From Zantedeschia hybrid cultivar (Eukaryota > Streptophyta > Magnoliopsida > Alismatales > Araceae): a stretch of 64,000 bases of DNA. Location: positions 60,456,650 through 60,520,649 of the forward strand of contig JARZZO010000002.1 of assembly GCA_030544215.1 (NCBI GenBank), read 5' to 3'. A model generated the notes under the pieces. The model did not search any database, had not been told where the DNA came from, and saw only the letters and a list, made by a program, of their open reading frames with translations. The position numbers were made by a program, and so were the translations under genes. Below are positions 12,046-21,016 of this stretch, one piece after another (positions within the stretch are counted from its first letter, which is position 1; every line of letters begins with the position of its first letter).

Positions 12046-13799
12046 GTCTCCGGAACCTTCTCATGGGCTTTCTAAACTCATTCATCTTTTCTTTCTAAAG
12101 AGATGTACTCCAAACTTAAGGAATGGCTTAGATTGACTAAGGGTCAAATCATCAAATGGGATCACGAATGGAAACACAAGTTCAAACACGATGGGTTTAA
12201 GTTAAGTTGTTAAAGAATAATTTGGAAATTAAGTTAATAAATGAATATGATCTTTTGATCCAAGTACCATGCTGATCTTTTAGTCAAAATCCCAAAAGAA
12301 ATGCATATGTTTCAAAATCCAAAAGAAATGCATATGTTTCAAAATCCAAAAATATATGTTTCAAAATCCAAAAAAAGTACATATGTCAAAAATCAAAAAA
12401 AAAATACATATGTCAAAAATAAAAAAAAATACATATGTCAAAAGCCAAAAAATATACATATGTTTCAAAATTCAAAAAAAAAAGAGGTATATATTTCAAA
12501 ACCCCAAACAAAAAAAATGAATATTTCAAAACAACAAAAAAAAATTTTAATTAGCATATGCTTGTTGCATTTGGTATGTCTCATTCCTTTTATTTTCAGC
12601 GAGCATCTGTCTGCTTGTATGTTGCATTTTACTTAAGTTTGATTATTCTCATTACCTTTGTTAATAAAGGCTACGCCCCTTGACCATTTATTGAAGGAAA
12701 AGATTAATTGACCACTTATTTGGCCAGGCAAGGGGCTAAGCCTGAATAGATGTGTAACATGTTTGTTCAAGTCATATACAGGACACAAGGCATTGGTAAA
12801 GTTGGAATTCGAATAGAGAACAAGCAGAAACATGTTTCTAAAATTCAAGAAACCCTGAGTAAAGCTGAGGAAATATCAAGAAGATCCCAATGAGGGAGTC
12901 AAGAAGTCCTGACCGTGGCTAAAAAGACGGTTATTTCTACCCTTGTATTATTCCATGTAATTATTTTGCATTCGCATTATTATATGTTAAGTATTTATTA
13001 GAGTATATCAAGGACCTTGAGGTTTTGATGAAACTGGAATTTGAGTTCCCCTACAACAAAAACAGTGATAATTCCAGAGGATTCTTAATCGCACGGATAG
13101 GCCGTTTGATTGTTAATTAGTGAGGACGATGGTTCCACTTTTGTGAAACGGTGCGTGGATAAACGAGCTTCGGCTTAGCACTGGATTACGAGAATTGGTA
13201 TCTTGACTCATTAATGACAATTTAACAATATTATCCTTGATTAATTTATATTTTATTTGACTTTATATTTTTCTTTTAGCCCAGCATGCATCATGTAGGA
13301 CTTTGAAATCATTGTGATAAGAATTAATTATTGATTAAGTTTCAGACCATTAATCAAATAACTCAAAACATGATATGAAATATTCCATTCTGAATTGAGT
13401 ATCTTGATTATCTTTGAGGTTCGCTTGAAGATATCATTGGAATTCTATCCTTGATTGGATTCTTTATCCAATATTCTTGTTTTTCTTTTAAAGATCCATC
13501 ATGGCTGTAGCACGTCCACATTGGCTGGCAAACGCTCCCCATGATGAAACCTACAGTGTCTACGACCTGGGGTACTTCCCACTCCGAGGAGGTTGATCGA
13601 CCTTATTTTATTTCCTTGTCTACCTCATCCAGACAGGATTGATTCCATTGATTTCGTTGAGCTATCTTCATTGATGATTTCGAGAAAAATTCCAATCATG
13701 TGATGTTAAGAGCGTGTCTCATCACACCTTGGCATCACCTTTTCAGTACATTCCATTTTATTTCACTCCCTTGCAAAGACGATGCCAAGGTGAGGCAGC
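12046..13799 (+). repeat. Extra copy of D 3' internal region
   Basis: Matches 25305-27058 base for base apart from about two substitutions. Contains the CATATG/poly-A tandem stretch (about 12290-12550) and the purine-rich stretch before the LTR. No coding sequence; small frames here also occur in the right copy. Confidence 0.93.
12290..12550 (+). repeat. AT-rich tandem repeat with CATATG cores
   Basis: Units of about 25-30 bp built on (A)CATATGT followed by CAAAA runs, imperfectly repeated about nine times. The same array is at 25549-25809. It lies in the 3' untranslated region of element D, where Tat-lineage elements often carry tandem repeats. Confidence 0.85.
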
Positions 13800-13988
13800 T
13801 GTGGACACGCTAATTTTGACGTCATTTTGAGTAAATTTCATATAATATAATAATGCCTCATAATGGTTTGATATTTAATCATTGATTAATTTTTATTGAT
13901 ATTTTTAAGTGTCAGGTTTAACATACATGTTTAAGTTAATCAATTAAATTGATTTTAGCTCAAATTTCAGTTAAAATATGCAGAAATT

Positions 13989-14142
13989 CTAAAACGTGTC
14001 AACCTGTGTGGACACGATTCAGAATTCTAAAACGTGTCAACCTGTGTGGACGCGATTCAGAATTCTTTCTAAAACGCGTCAACCTGTGTGGACGCGATTC
14101 AGAATTCTAAAACGTGTCAACCTGTGTGGACGCGATTTAGAG
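13989..14142. repeat. Four tandem hairpin units in D LTR
   Basis: Units of 38, 42 and 38 bp, each with CGTGTC or CGCGTC, the loop AACCTGTGTG, then GACACG or GACGCG, set between AATTCTAAAA and ATTCAG. The first (13995-14016) and third (14075-14096) stems are perfect 6-bp pairs. The same units recur at 27248-27401. Confidence 0.9.
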
Positions 14143-14504
14143 TTTATTCCTGTTTTAACGTTTAAATTTGAATTTTAATTAATTGATTTATTAGCTAAAG
14201 GGCGTCTGGTAAGGTCGACGCGTTTTAGGTTTCCTAAGCTGTTTTAAATTCTCTTCCGGATGTTTATCCTTATCTTAATTAGTGTAAAAGACGTCTACAC
14301 AAGTGGACGCGTTTTAGCTAATAAAGATAAAGATAAGTTTTTCCGGATATTTATCCTTATCTTAATTAAATCTGAAAGGCGTCAATCATGGTGGACGCGT
14401 TTTAGATAATTACAGATAAAGATGAATTAATCAGTAATTATCTGTCGGTTAAAGATGGATAAATCCTAGATTTTTCTATGTTAATCGCGAACGCAGAAAA
14501 TGCC

Positions 14505-14512
14505 TATAAATA
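14505..14512 (+). promoter_or_regulatory. TATA box of D LTR promoter
   Basis: TATAAATA in the context GCCTATAAATACC, the strongest plus-strand TATA match in the LTR. Transcription would start roughly 30 bp downstream, near 14540. The 3' LTR has the same box at 27764. Position is predicted, not measured. Confidence 0.7.
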
Positions 14513-15258
14513 CCTTACATCTCAAGAGTGGAAAAAAAAAAAGAAGAAAAGAGAGAGAGCCATAGCGTTATAGCGATTTGAAGATCGAAGCAACAACGTC
14601 GGAACGCCGGAGCACTGCCATTTCCAGAAGTCGGCATCCTTCTTCAAGATCTTCATCCCTTCAAAGCTTCTCCAATTGGACTGGGCATAAGTGTTTCATT
14701 TTGAATATCATTTTTACATCATTCATTAGTTTCATACCACATATTCACTTTATGCAACACACACCACGTCATCTATCTTCCAAAACCCATTTGTTTTAAA
14801 GGGGTTTCAAAGCCATTAAACAAGTGAGTTGCTGTTTAAACATGTTCATAATCATGGTTAACTTTGATATTACTTCTATTTGAATTCTCATCATTGTTTC
14901 ATTCTTTATTTTCCTTTTTTCTGTCTCTGCTGCACTCAACAATAACAACAAGAGATCAAAAGAGGGAAATCAAGCACAAAGCCAGGAGGACTTCTGGACG
15001 ATCCTCAACCTCAACAGCAAGAACAAAAAGAACAAAGAAAGGGCTCTCTTTCTTCAGCCGGCTGAAGGAGGGGAACCAAGGACTCATTCTTCCGCGTTCA
15101 AACAGGTAAGCGATCAAACTTCTTTTGAAACTTTTTAGTTAAAAAGTTTCTGGCGATCACTGCACTTTAGTTGCTGTTTTAATAGGTTATTTTGCACCTA
15201 AACAACATAGTTTTTTTACATTAATCACACGAGCATTTTCAGCACCTACATCTCTTTT

Positions 15259-15276
15259 TGGCGATCACGGTGGGAC
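15259..15276 (+). other. Primer binding site of element D
   Basis: TGGCGATCACGGTGGGAC, eight bases after the end of the LTR. Starts with the TGG expected for pairing to a tRNA 3' CCA. It resembles the site of element B (TGGCACGT..GGTGGGAC), with the same TCTCTTTT spacer, showing that B and D are relatives. I cannot name the tRNA with certainty; an Arg- or Asp-type is likely for Tat elements. Confidence 0.7.
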
Positions 15277-16396
15277 TTGGTCTCGCCATCTTTAGTTTCT
15301 CTTTTATTCTTGTTGTCATCATATCGGGCACCCACGGTGCACCATTTGTATCTCTCGACACGTCCTCACCAATTGGTGAGTGTTTAGTTTAATTAATTTC
15401 CCTCGTGCACCACGTGCACACCCCAGTGGCAAGATCTTGCCTCCCCTTGATTAGTTCAAAAAAAAAGCTGTTTTTGTGTTAAAAATGATGTGTGATTGAG
15501 TGATTTCCTAGTTGTTTAGTTAGTAAGTCATCCTGTTTAAAATTTGAAACTAAAAATCTTTGCATGAGTCGATTGTTTACTGCATTTTACCCTGTTTAAG
15601 GAGGATTCGACCCAGAAAATCCTTCTGGAAATCTGTTTCTGCGAACTAAAAAGCGTCCAGAAACAGCGACGCGTTTCAAAACCGCGTCGTTACTCCAAGA
15701 CGCCTTTTAGCCTCCAGGCTTTCTCTGTTGTTTGCATCTGTTTCTGCGAAATAATTAAGTTCTGTGTTTAATAGCGTCGACTATAATCGACGCCATTCAG
15801 ACAGTTTTTAGTATTTTCCAGGCTTTATCTGCTGTTTGCATCTGTTCTCTGCGAAAAAAAATTAAGTTCTGTTTTTGAATAGCGTCGACTATCATCGACG
15901 CGATTCAGACAGTTTCTTAATTATTTCTCAGTTTCCAGATTTCTGTGGCTGAGTGCTAGCTACCCATTATTTTATTAAGCATTAGAGGCCATCCAGGTCG
16001 CAGGACATACGCATTGAGGCTAAAACCCTCCTTTTCTTAGGAACACATTACTCGACGTCAGCAACTCTCTCTGATTGGGTTGGTCCCTTGATCAGACTAG
16101 AGAAGTTGACGTTGAGACCTCCATAAGTCCCCAAAATCAAGGTATTCCTCCTTGATCATCGGGCTGGTTGTACCAATTGAAGTCCCGGCTAGATTCCGAA
16201 AGCGTTGCGAGAGAGAACCCTAGAGAATAACGGTGGAAACTGAACTGAAACTAGGATCCTTCCCTGAGCGAAATTGTGGTTTAATCCAATTCAAATAACT
16301 CAACAAGGAACCCTAAAATCACGTTAAGCATCTACTTGTTTGATTAATCTCTGTACAACTTGTTTGATTAAATCTTTGAAAAAGGAATCTAATAGC
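15277..16396 (+). other. 5' leader of element D
   Basis: Untranslated leader between primer site and gag. It holds a 108-bp tandem duplication (about 15714-15930), each half with TTTGCATCTG and a GCGTCGA...TCGACGC hairpin (15774 and 15882). Two further GCGTC...GACGC pairs are at 15653 and 15683, so the hairpin word of the LTR continues here. Confidence 0.75.
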
Positions 16397-18043
16397 ATGT
16401 TGCTGCGATCAGGCAGAGATTTGAGTATGGCCCAAGACGCCATCATCAACTACGAGGGAGATGCTAATGCCCCTCGCGATTCAGACCTCAACTATGAAAA
16501 CGGGAGAGATGCTGATGCCTCCCGCAATTCTGCCCCCATTCCTTATCGACATGATGGGAATGTCCGGACTCCTCTCTTTCATCCACATGATCAATATCAT
16601 GATCTTCCCCCGCATGAATATGCGATCCCAAATCCTGATCTAGGGGAGGACATGAATCAGAATGATCCTCCATCCTCTGATCCTAAGGATCTCGTCAATG
16701 CCCTGGGAGTTCTTGCCTCCCGACTGGACCCTCAGCAATTCGAGGCCATCCAGTCTATTTTGAAGGGGAAGGCACCCATGCAGCCTGCTGAGCCGAACCC
16801 TATGGCTCCCCCTGTTGTTCCTCAACAACCTCTTCCTCCTCCTCCTTATATCCATCAGGCCATGGAAGGCCTTCACATTACTTCTCGGCCAACTGGGCCG
16901 CAACTTTCATCATCCAGGCAGCCGGCTAGACCGCAAACGCCTATTCATCAAAATGCCCTCGGGCATGGCAGAAGCTCTGCCGGACATCATCCTTATTATC
17001 CTCCTTGTCCAACGTACTCTAGGCACCAGGCCTATCAAGTACTTCCTCCTCCTCCTCCTCAGGCAGATCTGACCACGCAAGCGTTGCTGGCCAAGATGGA
17101 GCGCATGGATGAACAGTTCAACAACCTCCAGAAGATGATGGGGGTTAAAGCTGTGCCAGAAATCAGTTTACCGAGCCTGCCCGTATTCCATCTGCCACCC
17201 TCTGAAATGCCAGTGTATCGAAAGTATAACGGTACTGGTAACCCCTTCACGCATCTGAAGGAGTTCATGTATGAATCCTCGTTCTGGCATAATGATAAGA
17301 GGTCGTTGGCCTTCTTGTTCAGGAGATCTCTAGAGGGACCAGCCCTCGAGTGGTTCTTTTCTTTGGAACCCTCCGAAGTAGAGGATTACGGTATCGTTTC
17401 ACGCAAATTTATCCAACGATACCAAGACAGAGTTGCACCCTCCTTGTCTATTACGGACCTCATTGCAGAAAAGATAAAACCGGATGAGGAGTTTGTCAGT
17501 TTTGCTGACAGGTGGCGGGGCCTGGCTGAAAAGGTGAAAGATCACTTGTCCGAATCTGAACAAGTGAAGATGCTAATTTCTAACGCCACGCCCCAGTTCA
17601 AGCTAGTCCTCTCCTTGAACAATTTGACTAATATGGCAGAGCTCTATGAAAGAGCACGGTACTGCCAGAATGCCTTCAAGGACGCTACATTCTCTAACGT
17701 CTTTGATCCTCACAGACCCAGCAGGCCTCCACCTCGGAAGCCTGCAGTGCCAAATTCTCCTAGCACAGGTCCGACTACTGAGGGCACGCTCTCTCACGAG
17801 CAAGTCAGTACCATGAACAATAACTCGCCCCAGTTTGTGAGGAACCAGCAGCAGTACCAGAGGCCACCGCAACCGAGCCAACAAGGGTACAGGCAGCAGC
17901 AGAACCCCCATTACCAACAGCAGTACCAGCGGCCCCAGCAGCCGAATCAAAACCAGCAACAGCTACAACAACAGCCGCAACGGCAACAGCAGTATCAGCA
18001 GCCACTTCAGCAGCCATATCAGCAGCAACAGCCACAGTACTAG
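16397..18043 (+). CDS. Element D gag (capsid/nucleocapsid part)
   Basis: The first ATG of the open frame is at 16397; the protein is about 548 residues to the TAG at 18041-18043. It forms the virus-like particle shell around element RNA. The N-terminal third is low complexity and Pro-rich. The middle part (about residues 280-450) is a retrotransposon gag domain with LEGPALEWFFSLEP and FVSFADRWRGLAEKV. The C-terminus is a Gln/Pro/Tyr-rich tail. The zinc finger expected of nucleocapsid lies after the stop, in the same frame, at about 18240, so the TAG is either a readthrough site or a recent nonsense mutation. Homology is to Ty3/gypsy Tat gags. Confidence 0.88.
   Translation: MLLRSGRDLSMAQDAIINYEGDANAPRDSDLNYENGRDADASRNSAPIPYRHDGNVRTPLFHPHDQYHDLPPHEYAIPNPDLGEDMNQNDPPSSDPKDLVNALGVLASRLDPQQFEAIQSILKGKAPMQPAEPNPMAPPVVPQQPLPPPPYIHQAMEGLHITSRPTGPQLSSSRQPARPQTPIHQNALGHGRSSAGHHPYYPPCPTYSRHQAYQVLPPPPPQADLTTQALLAKMERMDEQFNNLQKMMGVKAVPEISLPSLPVFHLPPSEMPVYRKYNGTGNPFTHLKEFMYESSFWHNDKRSLAFLFRRSLEGPALEWFFSLEPSEVEDYGIVSRKFIQRYQDRVAPSLSITDLIAEKIKPDEEFVSFADRWRGLAEKVKDHLSESEQVKMLISNATPQFKLVLSLNNLTNMAELYERARYCQNAFKDATFSNVFDPHRPSRPPPRKPAVPNSPSTGPTTEGTLSHEQVSTMNNNSPQFVRNQQQYQRPPQPSQQGYRQQQNPHYQQQYQRPQQPNQNQQQLQQQPQRQQQYQQPLQQPYQQQQPQY
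18041..18043 (+). other. In-frame amber codon between gag and protease
   Basis: TAG in the context CAG TAC TAG CCG. The reading frame is open for 567 codons before it and 991 after it. It interrupts a Gln-rich tract, where CAG is the commonest codon, so a single C-to-T change of CAG in CHG context would explain it. Confidence 0.85.
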
Positions 18044-21016
18044 CCGCGTGCACCGCCGGCGTACCACAATGTCCCTCCTCCTGGTGACTACAACCAGCAG
18101 AGGAGACCTCCAGGCCCGAAGGGGGCAGAATACCCGGCCCTCCCAGAGTCCTTGGCAGATATCTTCAGTGCTTTAATGGCAGCCAATGCCTTAGTTTTGC
18201 CAAGGGAAAAGGCCGTCTGGCCTCAAAATGCCGATACGTCCAGGTATTGCTACTTCCACAGGCAACCTGGGCATACCATTGACACCTGCTTTCAATTCAG
18301 AGATTATATCCATGATCTCAACGAGCAGGGCGGCATAGACTGGGAGGAGATGAAAAAGTACATAACAGCCCTGAAGGCGAGGAGACCGCAGCAGCAGCAG
18401 CAGCAAGCAAGACCACCGGCACAAGCAGCAGCACCACCCAATATGGGCATAGTGCAGAATCCACTCCCGGAGCATCAGAACCAAAACCAGGTTGCTCCCA
18501 TTTTGACGAACAGCCAGTCTGAGGCTGGTCGTGGGCAGCAGTGGAGAGTAGAGGACTCTTCCTCTCTTTGTTCAACGGGTCACACTCAAAGTACCGCAGA
18601 GCGACCACCACGCCGCACCATCCACATACCAAGGCCACAACCCGTTACTATCACCCCTATACCCACACCCACATATCACTCGCCCACACCCAATAACCCA
18701 TTACCGCTACCCACCTTCCTTAGACCCATTACGCCCCGCACCACTACGCCTCCATCATATAACCCCCCGCAAACCAATAACGCGCCCCTTCTACCATCTA
18801 GGCCACTATTACGCATAACATTTCCTACTTCACCCGCTACTACTACCACCTATCCATATATCCCCTTACCATCCAAACCGCTATTACGCGTACCATTCCC
18901 CACTTCGCCAACCACTTACCCATCCACCATCCAACCATCTAGGCCTCTAATCCGTACCGCGCCATCACCACCTAGCCCTACGCCATCACCTACATACCAA
19001 CCCTCTACGCCATCCTCACCATCCAACTCTGCGGTACTTAAGGTGTCACCCGGATCCTCCACGGTTGAGGAACACGCGCTCCGAAGTGGCAGGATTTTCA
19101 ACAAGGTCTTCCCTCAGTCCACAGTCAGAGACGGCCCATCACAGCCAACTGAGGAAGCCCATAATGAAGAGAGTGCACCAGGCACTCAATACGACCTGTT
19201 GAAACACCTGGATCGGACACCGGCACGGATCACTATACTAGAACTGATCAAAAGATCCAAGAGTCACCAAGAAGCTTTAATGGAATATCTACAGAAGGTG
19301 ATGGTCAATGAAGACGTGCCGGTAGAGAAGATTGCAGCACTACTAGTTCCTCAGGGGGATCAGCCCTCAATAACATTCCACACATCGGAACTAGCACCGC
19401 CAGCAGCCAGAAGTATGGCTTTGAGCATCACGGTCAACATCTGTAAGAAGGCCGTGGATGCATGCCTGGTCGACACAGGGGCTTCGATCAATGTTTTACC
19501 CCCGAAGACCCTGGAGCTATGCGGTGTGCCCAAAGAGAAATGGCTGCCCAGCCCCATCTCAGTGACAGCATATGATAATTCTACCCGTTCCCCTCTGGGA
19601 ATGGTTTATTTAAAGGTGGAGCTGGGCCCTGTAAGTCATGCAGAGGTCGAATTTCACATCTTGGAAATCGACCCTTCCATAAACGCCATTTTAGGTCATC
19701 CTTATATTAAATCTCTTGAGGCGATTCCTTCTACGAATCATCAATGCCTCAAATTTCCTTACAAAGGACGAATAATTAAAGTGACGAGCATGCCGATCCT
19801 TGCTGCTGCTCATACCTTGAACATTAAATCTGCTGTTTTACCTGGCCGACAACCTTTTCTGTCGGTATTACAGGTCTACTGTCCAGTGGCTGATCCTCTG
19901 AAAGCCACTACTATTTCTCCATATCCATTAGATGCTATCAAGAGGGGGAAGTGCATGAGTACCCCAGGATGGAGGATCATGATGAAAAACGGCTACAAGC
20001 CTGGGAAAGGTTTAGGCACACAATTGCAAGGCAGGACCACTCCTGTCAGAAATCATCGAGCGGCACCTGGAAGTGGTCTGGGATATAGGCCAATAAAACT
20101 GAAACAAGATCCAGTCCAGAAAGCAGAGATCAAAGAAGGCCCGAAGAGCTGGGAGACAATGTCTACGCCACCTAAAGAAGGCCGAGAACCCTTAACATGG
20201 ACCCTGTGTACGCACTTCGTGAAAGGGCCCATACTTAGCCACGATAACATGGTGGTCATTACTTCGTGTTTTGACTTCCATGATATATATGGGAGGGACT
20301 TGGCCAGACATTGCTCTGAACTGCTTACGTACCAATCCTTGGAGGCTCTGCGGCCTATGAAAAGGAGGAAATTCCATGACCCTGAATGTGAATGGTACAG
20401 GTGGTTTGATCTGAGGGACCTGTATATAGCACTAAACAGACTATTTCTGGATCCTGCAGAACCTAAGTGGCCGCCGCAGATTGATGAGCTGATTGAAAGC
20501 CCTGGTGCCATATTTGACAAGCGGATACTGCTGTCGGAAGAGACTGACGAAGGGGAGCCAGATGACCCCTATGAAGCTGGTTACACAACAGATCTGCTCT
20601 GGAGGGGGACATATCCTTCACATGTCTTCACACTCCATACTCTTTTCCGTACACTGCTCTTGACCCCGACTTGGTCGCGGGTCATAATTGAAGATATTCC
20701 ACGGGCTCCGCCCGTCATGATTACTCTGTCCCCTCGGGACATTATACCACAACCTCCTCTCGATCTAGAGAGGTTGTATAATCTGATATGGGACATATTA
20801 CTATATGATCCCCCTAATCCTCTGGCCTTGGTGCCACTTCCTCCGTCTGATTCTCCTCCCATTTGTATTCATTCCTGCTTTATGTTTAATTCTTTCATTG
20901 TCCAAAAAAAAACGCCAATTTGGCAACAAATTCTTCCCAAATCCTCATCGAGGAAACATCTTACTTGTCCGATTGCACCCCGCCGCGCGGGTCCTTCGGT
21001 CAAGATTCTCTCCTAG
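18044..21016 (+). CDS. Element D nucleocapsid zinc finger, protease and G-patch region
   Basis: Same frame as gag, open directly after its TAG; the first internal ATG is at 18152 (954 residues from there). Order: zinc finger of C-x2-H-x4-H-x4-C type (CYFHRQPGHTIDTC, about residue 33); a Pro/Thr-rich linker (about 150-310); an aspartic protease with the catalytic VDTGASINVLP (about 438) and a flap/C-lobe ending INAILGHPYI (about 515); a G-patch-like segment (about 605-650, GYKPGKGLG and GSGLGY); then an unassigned 300-residue part. The protease would cut the polyprotein in particles. G-patch is an RNA-binding module, so a nucleic-acid role is inferred. The frame ends at 21016, overlapping pol by 127 bp. 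Confidence 0.87.
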   Translation, partial: PRAPPAYHNVPPPGDYNQQRRPPGPKGAEYPALPESLADIFSALMAANALVLPREKAVWPQNADTSRYCYFHRQPGHTIDTCFQFRDYIHDLNEQGGIDWEEMKKYITALKARRPQQQQQQARPPAQAAAPPNMGIVQNPLPEHQNQNQVAPILTNSQSEAGRGQQWRVEDSSSLCSTGHTQSTAERPPRRTIHIPRPQPVTITPIPTPTYHSPTPNNPLPLPTFLRPITPRTTTPPSYNPPQTNNAPLLPSRPLLRITFPTSPATTTTYPYIPLPSKPLLRVPFPTSPTTYPSTIQPSRPLIRTAPSPPSPTPSPTYQPSTPSSPSNSAVLKVSPGSSTVEEHALRSGRIFNKVFPQSTVRDGPSQPTEEAHNEESAPGTQYDLLKHLDRTPARITILELIKRSKSHQEALMEYLQKVMVNEDVPVEKIAALLVPQGDQPSITFHTSELAPPAARSMALSITVNICKKAVDACLVDTGASINVLPPKTLELCGVPKEKWLPSPISVTAYDNSTRSPLGMVYLKVELGPVSHAEVEFHILEIDPSINAILGHPYIKSLEAIPSTNHQCLKFPYKGRIIKVTSMPILAAAHTLNIKSAVLPGRQPFLSVLQVYCPVADPLKATTISPYPLDAIKRGKCMSTPGWRIMMKNGYKPGKGLGTQLQGRTTPVRNHRAAPGSGLGYRPIKLKQDPVQKAEIKEGPKSWETMSTPPKEGREPLTWTLCTHFVKGPILSHDNMVVITSCFDFHDIYGRDLARHCSELLTYQSLEALRPMKRRKFHDPECEWYRWFDLRDLYIALNRLFLDPAEPKWPPQIDELIESPGAIFDKRILLSEETDEGEPDDPYEAGYTTDLLWRGTYPSHVFTLHTLFRTLLLTPTWSRVIIEDIPRAPPVMITLSPRDIIPQPPLDLERLYNLIWDILLYDPPNPLALVPLPPSDSPPICIHSCFMFNSFIVQKKTPIWQQILPKSSSRKHLTCPIAPRRAGPSVKILS

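Larger units (their letters stand above)
13800..15250 (+). repeat. 5' LTR of element D (1451 bp)
   Basis: TGTGGACACG...CACCTACA, repeated at 27059-28509 with no indel. I saw five differences (A/G at about 13914, T/G at about 13925, and changes near 14568, 14674 and 14755). Contains four close-set copies of a 38-bp unit with the CGYGTC...GACRCG word (13995-14134) and three more single copies (14202, 14290, 14379). A TATA box is at 14505. Confidence 0.95.

Noticed and set aside
12301..12636. 111-residue Lys-rich ORF (also at 25560-25895)
   Set aside because: Translation of the CATATG/poly-A tandem array; low complexity.
14578..15109. Small plus-strand ORFs (73 and 81 residues) in the D LTR, repeated at 27837-28368
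   Set aside because: They lie in R/U5 of the LTR, lack domains, and are duplicated only because the LTR is.
13800..15250. Two independent insertions of element D side by side
   Set aside because: The left block is a colinear copy of the 3' end of the right one with a constant offset, there is no TSD between them, and one perfect TSD surrounds the whole.
16488..20862. Many antisense ORFs of 60-155 residues opposite gag-pro
   Set aside because: Shadows of the biased codon content of the sense frame; no domains.
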